In this document: one piece after another, positions 50,901 through 64,000 of the stretch
Layout: each line of letters begins with the position of its first letter
Numbering within the stretch: position 1 is the stretch's first letter
Assembly (NCBI RefSeq): GCF_000002235.5
Contig: NW_022145599.1
Span: forward strand, 23,148,879-23,212,878
DNA: 64,000 nucleotides
Direction: 5' to 3'
DNA from: Strongylocentrotus purpuratus
Taxonomy: Eukaryota > Echinodermata > Echinoidea > Camarodonta > Strongylocentrotidae
Made by a program: the position numbers and the translations under genes
The notes under the pieces: generated by a model
Database searches by the model: none
Seen by the model: only the letters and a program-made list of their open reading frames with translations
Told to the model about the DNA's origin: nothing

Positions 50901-53900
50901 TTAATCGTTTTCTTTTGATTGCGCAAGAAATAAAGATGAGAGAGATAAACCGATGTCAAGAACAGATAGAGAAGCTCAAGCGCAACATAATGATACCTCT
51001 TAGAAGTCCATGGCTTTCTTTTTAAGAAAGATATTTGCAAATGTAAAACATGCTTTTAAATGGCTCTTTTATAGCGCAAAATGACAGCATATACGCGATT
51101 TAATCGTTTTCTTTTGATTGCGCAAGAAATAAAGATGAGAGAGATAAACCGATGTCAAGAACAGATAGAGAAGCTCAAGCGCAACATAATGATACCTCTT
51201 AGAAGTCCATGGCTTTTTTTTTAAGAAAGATATTTGCAAATGTAAAACATGCTTTTAAATGGCTCTTTTATAGCGCAAAATGACAGCATATACGCGATTT
51301 AATCGTTTTCTTTTGATTGCGCAAGAAATAAAGATGAGAGAGATAAACCGATGTCAAGAACAGATAGAGAAGCTCAAGCGCAACATAATGATACCTCTTA
51401 GAAGTCCATGGCTTTCTTTTTAAGAAAGATATTTGCAAATGTAAAACATGCTTTTAAATGGCTCTTTTATAGCGCAAAATGACAGCATATACGCGATTTA
51501 ATCGTTTTCTTTGATTGCGCAAGAAATAAAGATGAGAGAGATAAACCGATGTCAAGAACAGATAGAGAAGCTCAAGCGCAACATAATGATACCTCTTAGA
51601 AGTCCATGGCTTTCTTTTTAAGAAAGATATTTGCAAATGTAAAACATGCTTTTAAATGGCACTTTTATAGCGCAAAATGACAGCATATACGCGATTTAAT
51701 CGTTTTTTCTTTGATTGCGCAAGAAATAAAGATGAGAGAGATAAACCGATGTCAAGAACAGATAGAGAAGCTCAAGCGCAACATAATGATACCTCTTAGA
51801 AGTCCATGGCTTTCTTTTAAGAAAGATATTTGCAAATGTAAAACATGCTTTTAAATGGCTCTTTTATAGCGCAAAATGACAGCATATACGCGATTTAATC
51901 GTTTTCTTTTGATTGCGCAAGAAATAAAGATGAGAGAGATAAACCGATGTCAAGAACAGATAGAGAAGCTCAAGCGCAACATAATGATACCTCTTAGAAG
52001 TCCATGGCTTTCTTTTTAAGAAAGATATTTGCAAATGTAAAACATGCTTTTAAATGGCTCTTTTATAGCGCAAAATGACAGCATATACGCGATTTAATCG
52101 TTTTCTTTTGATTGCGCAAGAAATAAAGATGAGAGAGATAAACCGATGTCAAGAACAGATAGAGAAGCTCAAGCGCAACATAATGATACCTCTTAGAAGT
52201 CCATGGCTTTCTTTTTAAGAAAGATATTTGCAAATGTAAAACATGCTTTTAAATGGCTCTTTTATAGCGCAAAATGACAGCATATACGCGATTTAATCGT
52301 TTTCTTTTGATTGCGCAAGAAATAAAGATGAGAGAGATAAACCGATGTCAAGAACAGATAGAGAAGCTCAAGCGCAACATAATGATACCTCTTAGAAGTC
52401 CATGGCTTTCTTTTTAAGAAAGATATTTGCAAATGTAAAACATGCTTTTAAATGGCTCTTTTATAGCGCAAAATGACAGCATATACGCGATTTAATCGTT
52501 TTCTTTTGATTGCGCAAGAAATAAAGATGAGAGAGATAAACCGATGTCAAGAACAGATAGAGAAGCTCAAGCGCAACATAATGATACCTCTTAGAAGTCC
52601 ATGGCTTTCTTTTTAAGAAAGATATTTGCAAATGTAAAACATGCTTTTAAATGGCTCTTTTATAGCGCAAAATGACAGCATATACGCGATTTAATCGTTT
52701 TCTTTTGATTGCGCAAGAAATAAAGATGAGAGAGATAAACCGATGTCAAGAACAGATAGAGAAGCTCAAGCGCAACATAATGATACCTCTTAGAAGTCCA
52801 TGGCTTTCTTTTTAAGAAAGATATTTGCAAATGTAAAACATGCTTTTAAATGGCTCTTTTATAGCGCAAAATGACAGCATATACGCGATTTAATCGTTTT
52901 CTTTTGATTGCGCAAGAAATAAAGATGAGAGAGATAAACCGATGTCAAGAACAGATAGAGAAGCTCAAGCGCAACATAATGATACCTCTTAGAAGTCCAT
53001 GGCTTTCTTTTTAAGAAAGATATTTGCAAATGTAAAACATGCTTTTAAATGGCTCTTTTATAGCGCAAAATGACAGCATATACGCGATTTAATCGTTTTC
53101 TTTGATTGCGCAAGAAATAAAAAAGATGAGAGAGATAACCGATGTCAAGAACAGATAGAGAAGCTCAAGCGCAACATAATGATACCTCTTAGAAGTCCAT
53201 GGCTTTCTTTTTAAGAAAGATATTTGCAAATGTAAAACATGCTTTTAAATGGCTTTTTATAGCGCAAAATGACAGCATATACGCGATTTAATCGTTTTCT
53301 TTTGATTGCGCAAGAAATAAAGATGAGAGAGATAAACCGATGTCAAGAACAGATAGAGAAGCTCAAGCGCAACATAATGATACCTCTTAGAAGTCCATGG
53401 CTTTCTTTTAAGAAAGATATTTTGCAAATGTAAAACATGCTTTTAAATGGCTCTTTTATAGCGCAAAATGACAGCATATACGCGATTTTAATCGTTTTCT
53501 TTTGATTGCGCAGAGAAATAAAGATGAGAGAGATAAACCGATGTCAAGAACAGATAGAGAAGCTCAAGCGCAACAAATGATACCTCTTAGAAGTCCATGG
53601 CTTTCTTTTTAAGAAAGATATTTGCAAATGTAAAACATGCTTTTAAATGGCTCTTTTATAGCGCAAAATGACAGCATATACGCGATTTAATCGTTTTCTT
53701 TTGATTGCGCAAGAAATAAAGATGAGAGAGATAAACCGATGTCAAGAACAGATAGAGAAGCTCAAGCGCAACATAATGATACCTCTTAGAAGTCCATGGC
53801 TTTCTTTTTAAGAAAGATATTTGCAAATGTAAAACATGCTTTTAAATGGCACTTTTATAGCGCAAAATGACAGCATATACGCGATTTAATCGTTTTCTTT

Positions 53901-56900
53901 TGATTGCGCAAGAAATAAAGATGAGAGAGATAAACCGATGTCAAGAACAGATAGAGAAGCTCAAGCGCAACATAATGATACCTCTTAGAAGTCCATGGCT
54001 TTCTTTTTAAGAAAGATATTTGCAAATGTAAAACATGCTTTTAAATGGCTCTTTTATAGCGCAAAATGACAGCATATACGCGATTTAATCGTTTTCTTTT
54101 GATTGCGCAAGAAATAAAGATGAGAGAGATAAACCGATGTCAAGAACAGATAGAGAAGCTCAAGCGCAACATAATGATACCTCTTAGAAGTCCATGGCTT
54201 TCTTTTTAAGAAAGATATTTGCAAATGTAAAACATGCTTTTAAATGGCTCTTTTATAGCGCAAAATGACAGCATATACGCGATTTAATCGTTTTCTTTTG
54301 ATTGCGCAAGAAATAAAGATGAGAGAGATAAACCGATGTCAAGAACAGATAGAGAAGCTCAAGCGCAACATAATGATACCTCTTAGAAGTCCATGGCTTT
54401 CTTTTTAAGAAAGATATTTGCAAATGTAAAACATGCTTTTAAATGGCACTTTTATATCTTTTATAGCGCAAAATGACAGCATATACGCGATTTAATCGTT
54501 TTCTTTTGATTGCGCAAGAAATAAAGATGAGAGAGATAAACCGATGTCAAGAACAGATAGAGAAGCTCAAGCGCAACATAATGATACCTCTTAGAAGTCC
54601 ATGGCTTTCTTTTTAAGAAAGATATTTGCAAATGTAAAACATGCTTTTAAATGGCTCTTTTATAGCGCAAAATGACAGCATATACGCGATTTAATCGTTT
54701 TCTTTTGATTGCGCAAGAAATAAAGATGAGAGAGATAAACCGATGTCAAGAACAGATAGAGAAGCTCAAGCGCAACATAATGATACCTCTTAGAAGTCCA
54801 TGGCTTTCTTTTTAAGAAAGATATTTGCAAATGTAAAACATGCTTTTAAATGGCTCTTTTATAGCGCAAAATGACAGCATATACGCGATTAATCGTTTTC
54901 TTTTGATTGCGCAAGAAATAAAGATGAGAGAGATAAACCGATGTCAAGAACAGATAGAGAAGCTCAAGCGCAACATAATGATACCTCTTAGAAGTCCATG
55001 GCTTTCTTTTTAAGAAAGATATTTGCAAATGTAAAACATGCTTTTAAATGGCTCTTTTATAGCGCAAAATGACAGCATATACGCGATTTAATCGTTTTCT
55101 TTTGATTGCGCAAGAAATAAAGATGAGAGAGATAAACCGATGTCAAGAACAGATAGAGAAGCTCAAGCGCAACATAATGATACCTCTTAGAAGTCCATGG
55201 CTTTCTTTTTAAGAAAGATATTTGCAAATGTAAAACATGCTTTTAAATGGCTCTTTTATAGCGCAAAATGACAGCATATACGCGATTTAATCGTTTTCTT
55301 TTGATTGCGCAAGAAATAAAGATGAGAGAGATAAACCGATGTCAAGAACAGATAGAGAAGCTCAAGCGCAACATAATGATACCTCTTAGAAGTCCATGGC
55401 TTTCTTTTTAAGAAAGATATTTGCAAATGTAAAACATGCTTTTAAATGGCTCTTTTATAGCGCAAAATGACAGCATATACGCGATTTAATCGTTTTCTTT
55501 GATTGCGCAAGAAATAAAGATGAGAGAGATAAACCGATGTCAAGAACAGATAGAGAAGCTCAAGCGCAACATAATGATACCTCTTAGAAGTCCATGGCTT
55601 TCTTTTTAAGAAAGATATTTGCAAATGTAAAACATGCTTTTTAAATGCTCTTTTTATAGCGCCAAAATGACAGCATATACGCGATTTAATCGTTTTCTTA
55701 TGTTTTCTTTTGATTGCGCAAGAAATAAAGATGAGAGAGATATAAACGATGTCAAGAACAGATAGAGAAGCTCAAGCGCAACATAATGATACCTCTTAGA
55801 AGTCCATGGCTTTCTTTTTAAGAAAGATATTTGCAAATGTAAAACATGCTTTTAAATGGCTCTTTTATAGCGCAAAATGACAGCATATACGCGATTTAAT
55901 CGTTTTCTTTTGATTGCGCAAGAAATAAAGATGAGAGAGATAAACCGATGTCAAGAACAGATAGAGAAGCTCAAGCGCAACATAATGATACCTCTTAGAA
56001 GTCCATGGCTTTCTTTTTAAGAAAGATATTTGCAAATGTAAAACATGCTTTTAAATGGCTCTTTTATAGCGCAAAATGACAGCATATACGCGATTTAATC
56101 GTTTTCTTTTGATTGCGCAAGAAATAAAGATGAGAGAGATAAACCGATGTCAAGAACAGATAGAGAAGCTCAAGCGCAACATAATGATACCTCTTAGAAG
56201 TCCATGGCTTTCTTTTAAGAAAGATATTTGCAAATGTAAAAACATGCTTTTAAATGGCTCTTTTATAGCGCAAAATGACAGCATATACGCGATTTAATCG
56301 TTTTCTTTGATTGCGCAAGAAATAAAGATGAGAGAGATAAACCGATGTCAAGAACAGATAGAGAAGCTCAAGCGCAACATAATGATACCTCTTAGAAGTC
56401 CATGGCTTTCTTTTTAAGAAAGATATTTGCAAATGTAAAACATGCTTTTAAATGGCTCTTTATAGCGCAAAAATGACGCATATACGCGATTTAATCGTTT
56501 TCTTTTGATTGCGCAAGAAATAAAGATGAGAGAGATAAAACCGATGTCAAGAACAGATAGAGAAGCTCAAGCGCAACATAATGATACCTCTTAGAAGTCC
56601 ATGGCTTTCTTTTTAAGAAAGATATTTGCAAATGTAAAACATGCTTTTAAATGGCTCTTTTATAGCGCAAAATGACAGCATATACGCGATTTAATCGTCG
56701 TTCTTTTGATTGCGCAAGAAATAAAGATGAGAGAGATAAACCGATGTCAAGAACAGATAGAGAAGCTCAAGCGCAACATAAATGATACCTCTTAGAAGTC
56801 CCATGGCTTTCTTTTTAAGAAAGATATTTGCAAATGTAAAACATGCTTTTAAATGGCTCTTTTTATAGCGCAAAATGACAGCATATACGCGATTTAATCG

Positions 56901-59900
56901 TTTCCTCTTTGATTGCGCAAGAAATAAAGATGAGAGAGATAAACCGATGTCAAGAACAGATAGAGAAGCTCAAGCGCAACATAATGATACCTCTTAGAAG
57001 TCCATGGCTTTCTTTTTAAGAAAGATATTTGCAAATGTAAAACATGCTTTTAAATGGCTCTTTTATAGCGCAAAATGACAGCATATACGCGATTTAATCG
57101 TTTTCTTTTGATTGCGCAAGAAATAAAGATGAGAGAGATAAAACCGATGTCAAGAACAGATAGAGAAGCTCAAGCGCAACAAATGATACCTCTTAGAAGT
57201 CCATGGCTTTCTTTTTAAGAAAGATATTTGCAAATGTAAAACATGCTTTTAAATGGCTTTTTTATAGCGCAAAATGACAGCATATACGCGATTTAATCGT
57301 TTTCTTTTGATTGCGCAAGAAATAAAGATGAGAGAGATAAACCGATGTCAAGAACAGATAGAGAAGCTCAAGCGCAACATAATGATACCTCTTAGAAGTC
57401 CATGGCTTTCTTTTTAAGAAAGATATTTGCAAATGTAAAAACATGCTTTTAAATGGTTCTTATAGCGCAAAATGACAGCATATACGCGATTTAATCGTTT
57501 TCTTTGGATTGCGCAAGAATAAAGATGAGAGAGAGAAAACCGATGTCAAGAACAGATAGAGAAGCTCAAGCGCAACATAATGATACCTCTTAGAAGTCCA
57601 TGGCTTTCTTTTTAAGAAAGATATTTGCAAATGTAAAACATGCTTTTAAATGGCTCTTTTATAGCGCAAAATGACAGCATATACGCGATTTAATCGTTTT
57701 CTTTTGATTGCGCAAGAAATAAAGATGAGAGAGATAAACCGATGTCAAGAACAGATAGAGAAGCTCAAGCGCAACATAATGATACCTCTTAGAAGTCCAT
57801 GGCTTTCTTTTTAAGAAAGATATTTGCAAATGTAAAACATGCTTTTAAATGGCTCTTTTATAGCGCAAAATGACAGCATATACGCGATTTAATCGTTTTC
57901 TTTTGATTGCGCAAGAAATAAAGATGAGAGAGATAAACCGATGTCAAGAACAGATAGAGAAGCTCAAGCGCAACATAATGATACCTCTTAGAAGTCCATG
58001 GCTTTCTTTTTAAGAAAGATATTTGCAAATGTAAAACATGCTTTTAAATGGCTCTTTTATAGCGCAAAATGACAGCATATACGCGATTTAATCGTTTCTT
58101 TTGATTGCGCAAGAAATAAAGATGAGAGAGATAAACCGATGTCAAGAACAGATAGAGAAGCTCAAGCGCAACATAATGATACCTCTTAGAAGTCCATGGC
58201 TTTCTTTTAAGAAAGATATTTGCAAATGTAAAACATGCTTTTAAATGGCTCTTTATAGCGCAAAATGACAGCATATACGCGATTTAATCTTTCTTTTGAT
58301 TGCGCAAGAAATAAAGATGAGAGAGATAAACCGATGTCAAGAACAGATAGAGAAGCTCAAGCGCAACATAATGATACCTCTTAGAAGTCCATGGCTTTCT
58401 TTTTAAGAAAGATATTTGCAAATGTAAAACATGCTTTTAAATGGCTCTTTTATAGCGCAAAATGACAGCATATACGCGATTTAATCGTTTTTCTTTTGAT
58501 GCGCAAGAAATAAAGATGAGAGAGATAAACCGATGTCAAGAACAGATAGAGAAGCTCAAGCGCAACATAATGATACCTCTTAGAAGTCCATGGCTTTCTT
58601 TTTAAGAAAGATATTTGCAAATGTAAAACATGCTTTTAAATGGCACTTTTATAGCGCAAAATGACAGCATATACGCGATTTAATCGTTTTCTTTTGATTG
58701 CGCAAGAAATAAAGATGAGAGAGATAAAACCGATGTCAAGAACAGATAGAGAAGCTCAAGCGCCCAACATAATGATACCTCTTTAGAAGTCCATGGCTTT
58801 CTTTTTAAGAAAGATATTTGCAAATGTAAAAACATGCTTTTAAATGGCCTTTTATAGCGCAAAATGACAGCATATTACGCGATTTAATCGTTTCTTTTGA
58901 TTGCGCAAGAAAAAAAGATGAGAGAGATAAACCGATGTCAAGAACAGATAGAGAAGCTCAAGCGCAACATAATGATACCTCTTAGAAGTCCATGGCTTTC
59001 TTTTTAAGAAAGATATTTGCAAATGTAAAACATGCTTTAAATGGCTCTTTTATAGCGCAAAATGACAGCATATACGCGATTTAATCGTTTTCTTTGGATT
59101 GCGCAAGAAATAAAGATGAGAGAGATAAACCGATGTCAAGAACAGATAGAGAAGCTCAAGCGCAACATAATGATACCTCTTAGAAGTCCATGGCCTTCTT
59201 TTTAAGAAAGATATTTGCAAATGTAAAAACATGCTTTTAAATGGCTCTTTTATAGCGCAAAAATGACAGCATATACGCGATTTAATCGTTTTCTTTTGAT
59301 TGCGCAAGAAATAAAGATGAGAGAGATAAACCGATGTCAAGAACAGATAGAGAAGCTCAAGCGCAACATAATGATACCTCTTAGAAGTCCATGGCTTTCT
59401 TTTTTAAGAAAGATATTTGCAAATGTAAAACATGCTTTTAAATGGCTCTTTTATAGCGCAAAATGACAGCATATACGGAGGCGATTTAATCGTTTTCTTT
59501 TGATTGCGCAAAGAGAGAAATAAAGATGAGAGAGATAAACCGATGTCAAGAACAGATAGAGAAGCTCAAGCGCAACATAATGATACCTCTTAGAAGTCCA
59601 TGGCTTTTCTTTTAAGAAAGATATTTGCAAATGTAAAAACATGCTTTTAAATGGCTCTTTTATAGCGCAGAAATGACAGCATATACGCGATTTAATCTTT
59701 TTCTTTTGATTGCGCAAGAAATAAAGATGAGAGAGAGATAAACCGATGTCAAGAACAGATAGAGAAGCTCAAGCGCAACATAATGATACCTCTTAGAGTC
59801 CATGGCTTTCTTTTAAGAAAGTATTTGCAAATGTAAAACATGCTTTTAAATGGCTACTTTTTATAGCGCAAAATGACAGCATATACGCGATTTAATCGTT

Positions 59901-62900
59901 TTCTTTGATTGCGCAAGAAATAAAGATGAGAGAGATAAACCGATGTCAAGAACAGATAGAGAAGCTCAAGCGCAACATAATGATACCTCTTAGAAGTCCA
60001 TGGCTTTCTTTTTAAGAAAGATATTTGCAAATGTAAAACATGCTTTTAAATGGCTCTTTATAGCGCAACAAAATGACAGCATATACGCGATTTAATCGTT
60101 TCTTTGATTGCGCAAGAAAATAAAGATGAGAGAGAAAACCGATGTCAAGAACAGATAGAGAAGCTCAAGCGCAACATAATGATACCTCTTAGAAGTCCAT
60201 GGCTTTCTTTTTAAGAAAGATATTTGCAAATGTAAAACATGCTTTTAAATGGCTCTTTTATAGCGCAAAATGACAGCATATACGCGTTAATCGTTTCTTT
60301 TGATTGCGCAAGAAAGAAATAAAGTGAGAGAGATAAAACCGATTCAAGAACCGATAGAGAAGCTCAAGGCAACATAATGATACTCTTAGAAGTCCATGGC
60401 TTTCTTTTTAAGAAAGATATTTGCAAATGTAAAACATGCTTTTAAATGGCTCTTTTATAGCGCAAAATGACAGCATATACGCGATTTAATCGTTTTCTTT
60501 TGATTGCGCAAGAAATAAAGATGAGAGAGAAAACCGATGTCAAGAACAGATAGAGAAGCTCAAGCGCAACATAATGATACCTCTTAGAAGTCCATGGCTT
60601 TCTTTTTAAGAAAGATATTTGCAAATGTAAAACATGCTTTTAAATGGCACTTTTATAGCGCAAAATGACAGCATATACGCGATTTAATCGTTTTTTTGAT
60701 TGCGCAAGAAATAAAGATGAGAGAGATAAACCGATGTCAAGAACAGATAGAGAAGCTCAAGCGCAACATAATGATACCTCTTAGAAGTCCATGGCTTTCT
60801 TTTTAAGAAAGATATTTGCAAATGTAAAACATGCTTTTAAATGGCTCTTTTATAGCGCAAAATGACAGCATATACGCGATTTAATCGTTTTCTTTTGATT
60901 GCGCAAGAAATAAAGATGAGAGAGATAAACGATGTCAAGAACAGATAGAGAAGCTCAAGCGCAACATAATGATACCTCTTAGAAGTCCATGGCTTTCTTT
61001 TTAAGAAAGATATTTGCAAATGTAAAACATGCTTTTAAATGGCACTTTTATAGCGCAAAATGACAGCATATACGCGATTTAATCGTTTTCTTTGATTGCG
61101 CAAGAAATAAAGATGAGAGAGATAAACCGATGTCAAGAACAGATAGAGAAGCTCAAGCGCAACATAATGATACCTCTTAGAAGTCCATGGCTTTCTTTTT
61201 AAGAAAGATATTTGCAAATGTAAAACATGCTTTTAAATGGTTTATAGCGCAAAATGACAGCATATACGCGATTTAATCGTTTTTTTTGATTGCGCAAGAA
61301 ATAAAGATGAGAGAGATAAACCGATGTCAAGAACAGATAGAGAAGCTCAAGCGCAACATGATACCTCTTAGAAGTCCATGGCTTTCTTTTAAGAAAGATA
61401 TTTGCAAATGTAAAAACATGCTTTTAAATGCTTTTATAGCGCAAAATGACAGCATATACGCGATTTAATCGTTTCTTTTGATTGCGCAAGAAATAAAGAT
61501 GAGAGAGATAAACCGATGTCAAGAACAGATAGAGAAGCTCAAGCGCAACATAATGATACCTCTTAGAAGTCCATGGCTTTCTTTTTAAGAAAGATATTTG
61601 CAAATGTAAAACATGCTTTAAATGGCACTTTTATAGCGCAAAATGACAGCATATACGCGATTTAATCGTTTTCTTTTGATTGCGCAAGAAATAAAGATGA
61701 GAGAGATAAACCGATGTCAAGAACAGATAGAGAAGCTCAAGCGCAACATAATGATACCTCTTAGAAGTCCAGGCTTTCTTTTTAAGAAAGATATTTGCAA
61801 ATGTAAAACATGCTTTTAAATGGCTCTTTTATAGCGCAAAATGACAGCATATACGCGATTTAATCGTTTTTTTTTCTTTTGAGCGCAAGAAATAAAGATG
61901 AGAGAGATAAACCGATGTCAAGAACAGATAGAGAAGCTCAAGCGCAACATAATGATACCTCTTAGAAGTCCATGGCTTTCTTTTTAAGAAAGATATTTGC
62001 AAATGTAAAACATGCTTTTAAATGGCTCTTTTATAGCGCAAAATGACAGCATATACGCGATTTAATCGTTTTCTTTTGATTGCGCAAGAAATAAAGATGA
62101 GAGAGATAAACCGATGTCAAGAACAGATAGAGAAGCTCAAGCGCAACATAATGATACCTCTTAGAAGTCCATGGCTTTCTTTTTAAGAAAGATATTTGCA
62201 AATGTAAAACATGCTTTAAATGGCTCTTTTATAGCGCAAAATGACAGCATATACGCGATTTAATCGTTTTCTTTTGATTGCGCAAGAAATAAAGATGAGA
62301 GATAAACCGATGTCAAGAACAGATAGAGAAGCTCAAGCGCAACATAATGATACCTCTTAGAAGTCCATGGCTTTCTTTAAGAAAGATATTTGCAAATGTA
62401 AAACATGCTTTTAAATGGCTCTTTATAGCGCAAAATGACAGCATATACGCGATTTAATCGTTTTTTTGGATTGCGCAAGAAATAAAGATGAGAGAGATAA
62501 ACGATGTCAAGAACAGATAGAGAAGCTCAAGCGCAACATAATGATACCTCTTAGAAGTCCATGGCTTTCTTTTTAAGAAAGATATTTGCAAATGTAAAAA
62601 CATGCTTTTAAATGGCTCTTTTATAGCGCAAAATGACAGCATATACGCGATTTAATCGTTTTCTTTTGATTGCGCAAGAAATAAAGATGAGAGAGATATA
62701 AACCGATGTCAAGAACAGATAGAGAAGCTCAAGCGCAACATAATGATACCTCTTAGAAGTCCATGGCTTTCTTTTAAGAAAGATATTTGCAAATGTAAAA
62801 CATGCTTTTAAATGGCTCTTTTATAGCGCAAAATGACAGCATATACGCGATTTAATCGTTTTCTTTTGATTGCGCAAGAAATAAAGATGAGAGAGATAAA

Positions 62901-64000
62901 CCGATGTCAAGAACAGATAGAGAAGCTCAAGCGCAACATAATGATACCTCTTAGAAGTCCATGGCTTTCTTTTTAAGAAAGATATTTGCAAATGTAAAAC
63001 ATGCTTTTAAATGGCTCTTTTATAGCGCAAAATGACAGCATATACGCGATTTAATCGTTTTCTTTTGATTGCGCAAGAAATAAAGATGAGAGAGATAAAC
63101 CGATGTCAAGAACAGATAGAGAAGCTCAAGCGCAACATAATGATACCTCTTAGAAGTCCATGGGCTTCTTTTTAAGAAAGATATTTGCAAATGTAAAACA
63201 TGCTTTTAAATGGCTCTTTTATAGCGCAAAATGACAGCATATACGCGATTTAATCGTTTTCTTTGATTGCGCAAGAAATAAAGATGAGAGAGATAAACCG
63301 ATGTCAAGAACAGATAGAGAAGCTCAAGCGCAACATAATGATACCTCTTAGAAGTCCATGGCTTTCTTTTTAAGAAAGATATTTGCAAATGTAAAACATG
63401 CTTTAAATGGCTCTTTTATAGCGCAAAATGACAGCATATACGCGATTTAATCGTTTTCTTTTGATTGCGCAAGAAATAAAGATGAGAGAGATAAACCGAT
63501 GTCAAGAACAGATAGAGAAGCTCAAGCGCAACATAATGATACCTCTTAGAAGTCCATGGCTTTCTTTTTAAGAAAGATATTTGCAAATGTAAAACATGCT
63601 TTTAAATGGCTCTTTTATAGCGCAAAATGACAGCATATACGCGATTTAATCGTTTTCTTTTGATTGCGCAAGAAAATAAGAGAGAGAGATAAACCGATGT
63701 CAAGAACAGATAGAGAAGCTCAAGCGCAACATAATGATACCTCTTAGAAGTCCATGGCTTTCTTTTTAAGAAAGATATTTGCAAATGTAAAACATGCTTT
63801 TAAATGGCTCTTTTATAGCGCAAAATGACAGCATATACGCGATTTAATCGTTTTCTTTTGATTGCGCAAGAAATAAAGATGAGAGAGATAAACCGATGTC
63901 AAGAACAGATAGAGAAGCTCAAGCGCAACATAATGATACCTCTTAGAAGTCCATGGCTTTCTTTTAAGAAAGATATTTGCAAATGTAAAACATGCTTTTA
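44939..64000 (+). repeat. Satellite C main array, 199-bp monomers, ~96 copies
   Basis: Head-to-tail monomers without interruption to the end of the window. The anchor ATCGTTTTCTTT recurs at 45141, 45340, 45539 and 45738, exactly 199 apart; many units are 198 by loss of a T. Each contains TTTGATTGCGCAAGAAATAA, GAACAGATAGAGAAGCTCAA, the palindromic ATTTGCAAAT and CTTTCTTTTTAAGAAAG. Units are close to identical up to about 53 kb, then carry scattered one- and two-base indels. The recurring ~60-residue minus-strand open frame is fixed by the repeat and is not a gene. Confidence 0.97.

Noticed and set aside
44939..64000. CRISPR-like array or tandem small-protein genes
   Set aside because: Monomers are contiguous without unique spacers and the DNA is eukaryotic; the 60-residue frame is identical because the repeat is, and 199 is not a multiple of three.

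Overview
This 64-kb window looks like repeat-rich, gene-poor (probably heterochromatic) nuclear DNA of an animal, most likely a marine invertebrate. Reasons: it is AT-rich and noncoding with eukaryotic satellites, carries APE-type LINEs, a tRNA-derived SINE, a solo LTR and a DIRS-order tyrosine-recombinase retrotransposon with split direct repeats (a type common in echinoderms and other aquatic animals). The exact phylum cannot be settled from the sequence. I see no convincing host protein-coding gene and no functional RNA gene; every recognisable coding region belongs to a mobile element.

Layout. 1-905: broken LINE (PHD finger plus APE endonuclease, minus strand) running off the left edge. 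1161-1353: tRNA-derived SINE. 1935-7510: mosaic of small DNA-transposon relics, including a 2-kb AGGTGG/CCACCT element with a nested TTAA-flanked MITE and an island of strong hairpins (6.0-6.5 kb). 8278-9837: terminal-repeat element carrying satellite A (about 115-bp units, each with a GCGAAGC-type mini-hairpin). 9838-14055: satellite B (about 218-bp units). 14056-27262: a block interrupting satellite B, made of a 650-780-bp tandem repeat (satellite D) that was itself hit by the tyrosine-recombinase retrotransposon (17559-22804) and is followed by a frameshifted LINE (about 23151-26738). 27262-28185: satellite B again. 28438-30601: inverted, longer copy of the satellite A element. 30602-33895: satellite B with a solo LTR (31828-32638, 5-bp target duplication). 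33900-34675: first satellite C copies (199-bp units). 34676-44938: a 10.26-kb segment bounded by inverted GGCGCCTTGG termini and a TTA duplication, filled with MITEs, a 106-bp-arm palindrome, foldback elements and microsatellites. 44939-64000: about 96 uninterrupted satellite C monomers running off the right edge.

How it fits together. The retrotransposon ORFs are the only protein-level content: a gag/RT/RNase H polyprotein (913 aa, intact) and a tyrosine recombinase split by one -1 step at A_AAA_AAG just before a stop; an APE endonuclease/RT LINE with three frameshifts; and the LINE relic at the left edge. Nested boundaries give a relative history: satellite B existed before the satellite D block, which existed before the YR element; satellite C existed before the 10-kb insertion. 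The most notable signals are structural DNA: recurrent stable hairpins shared by unrelated elements, long perfect palindromes, and satellites that live inside or grow around transposons.
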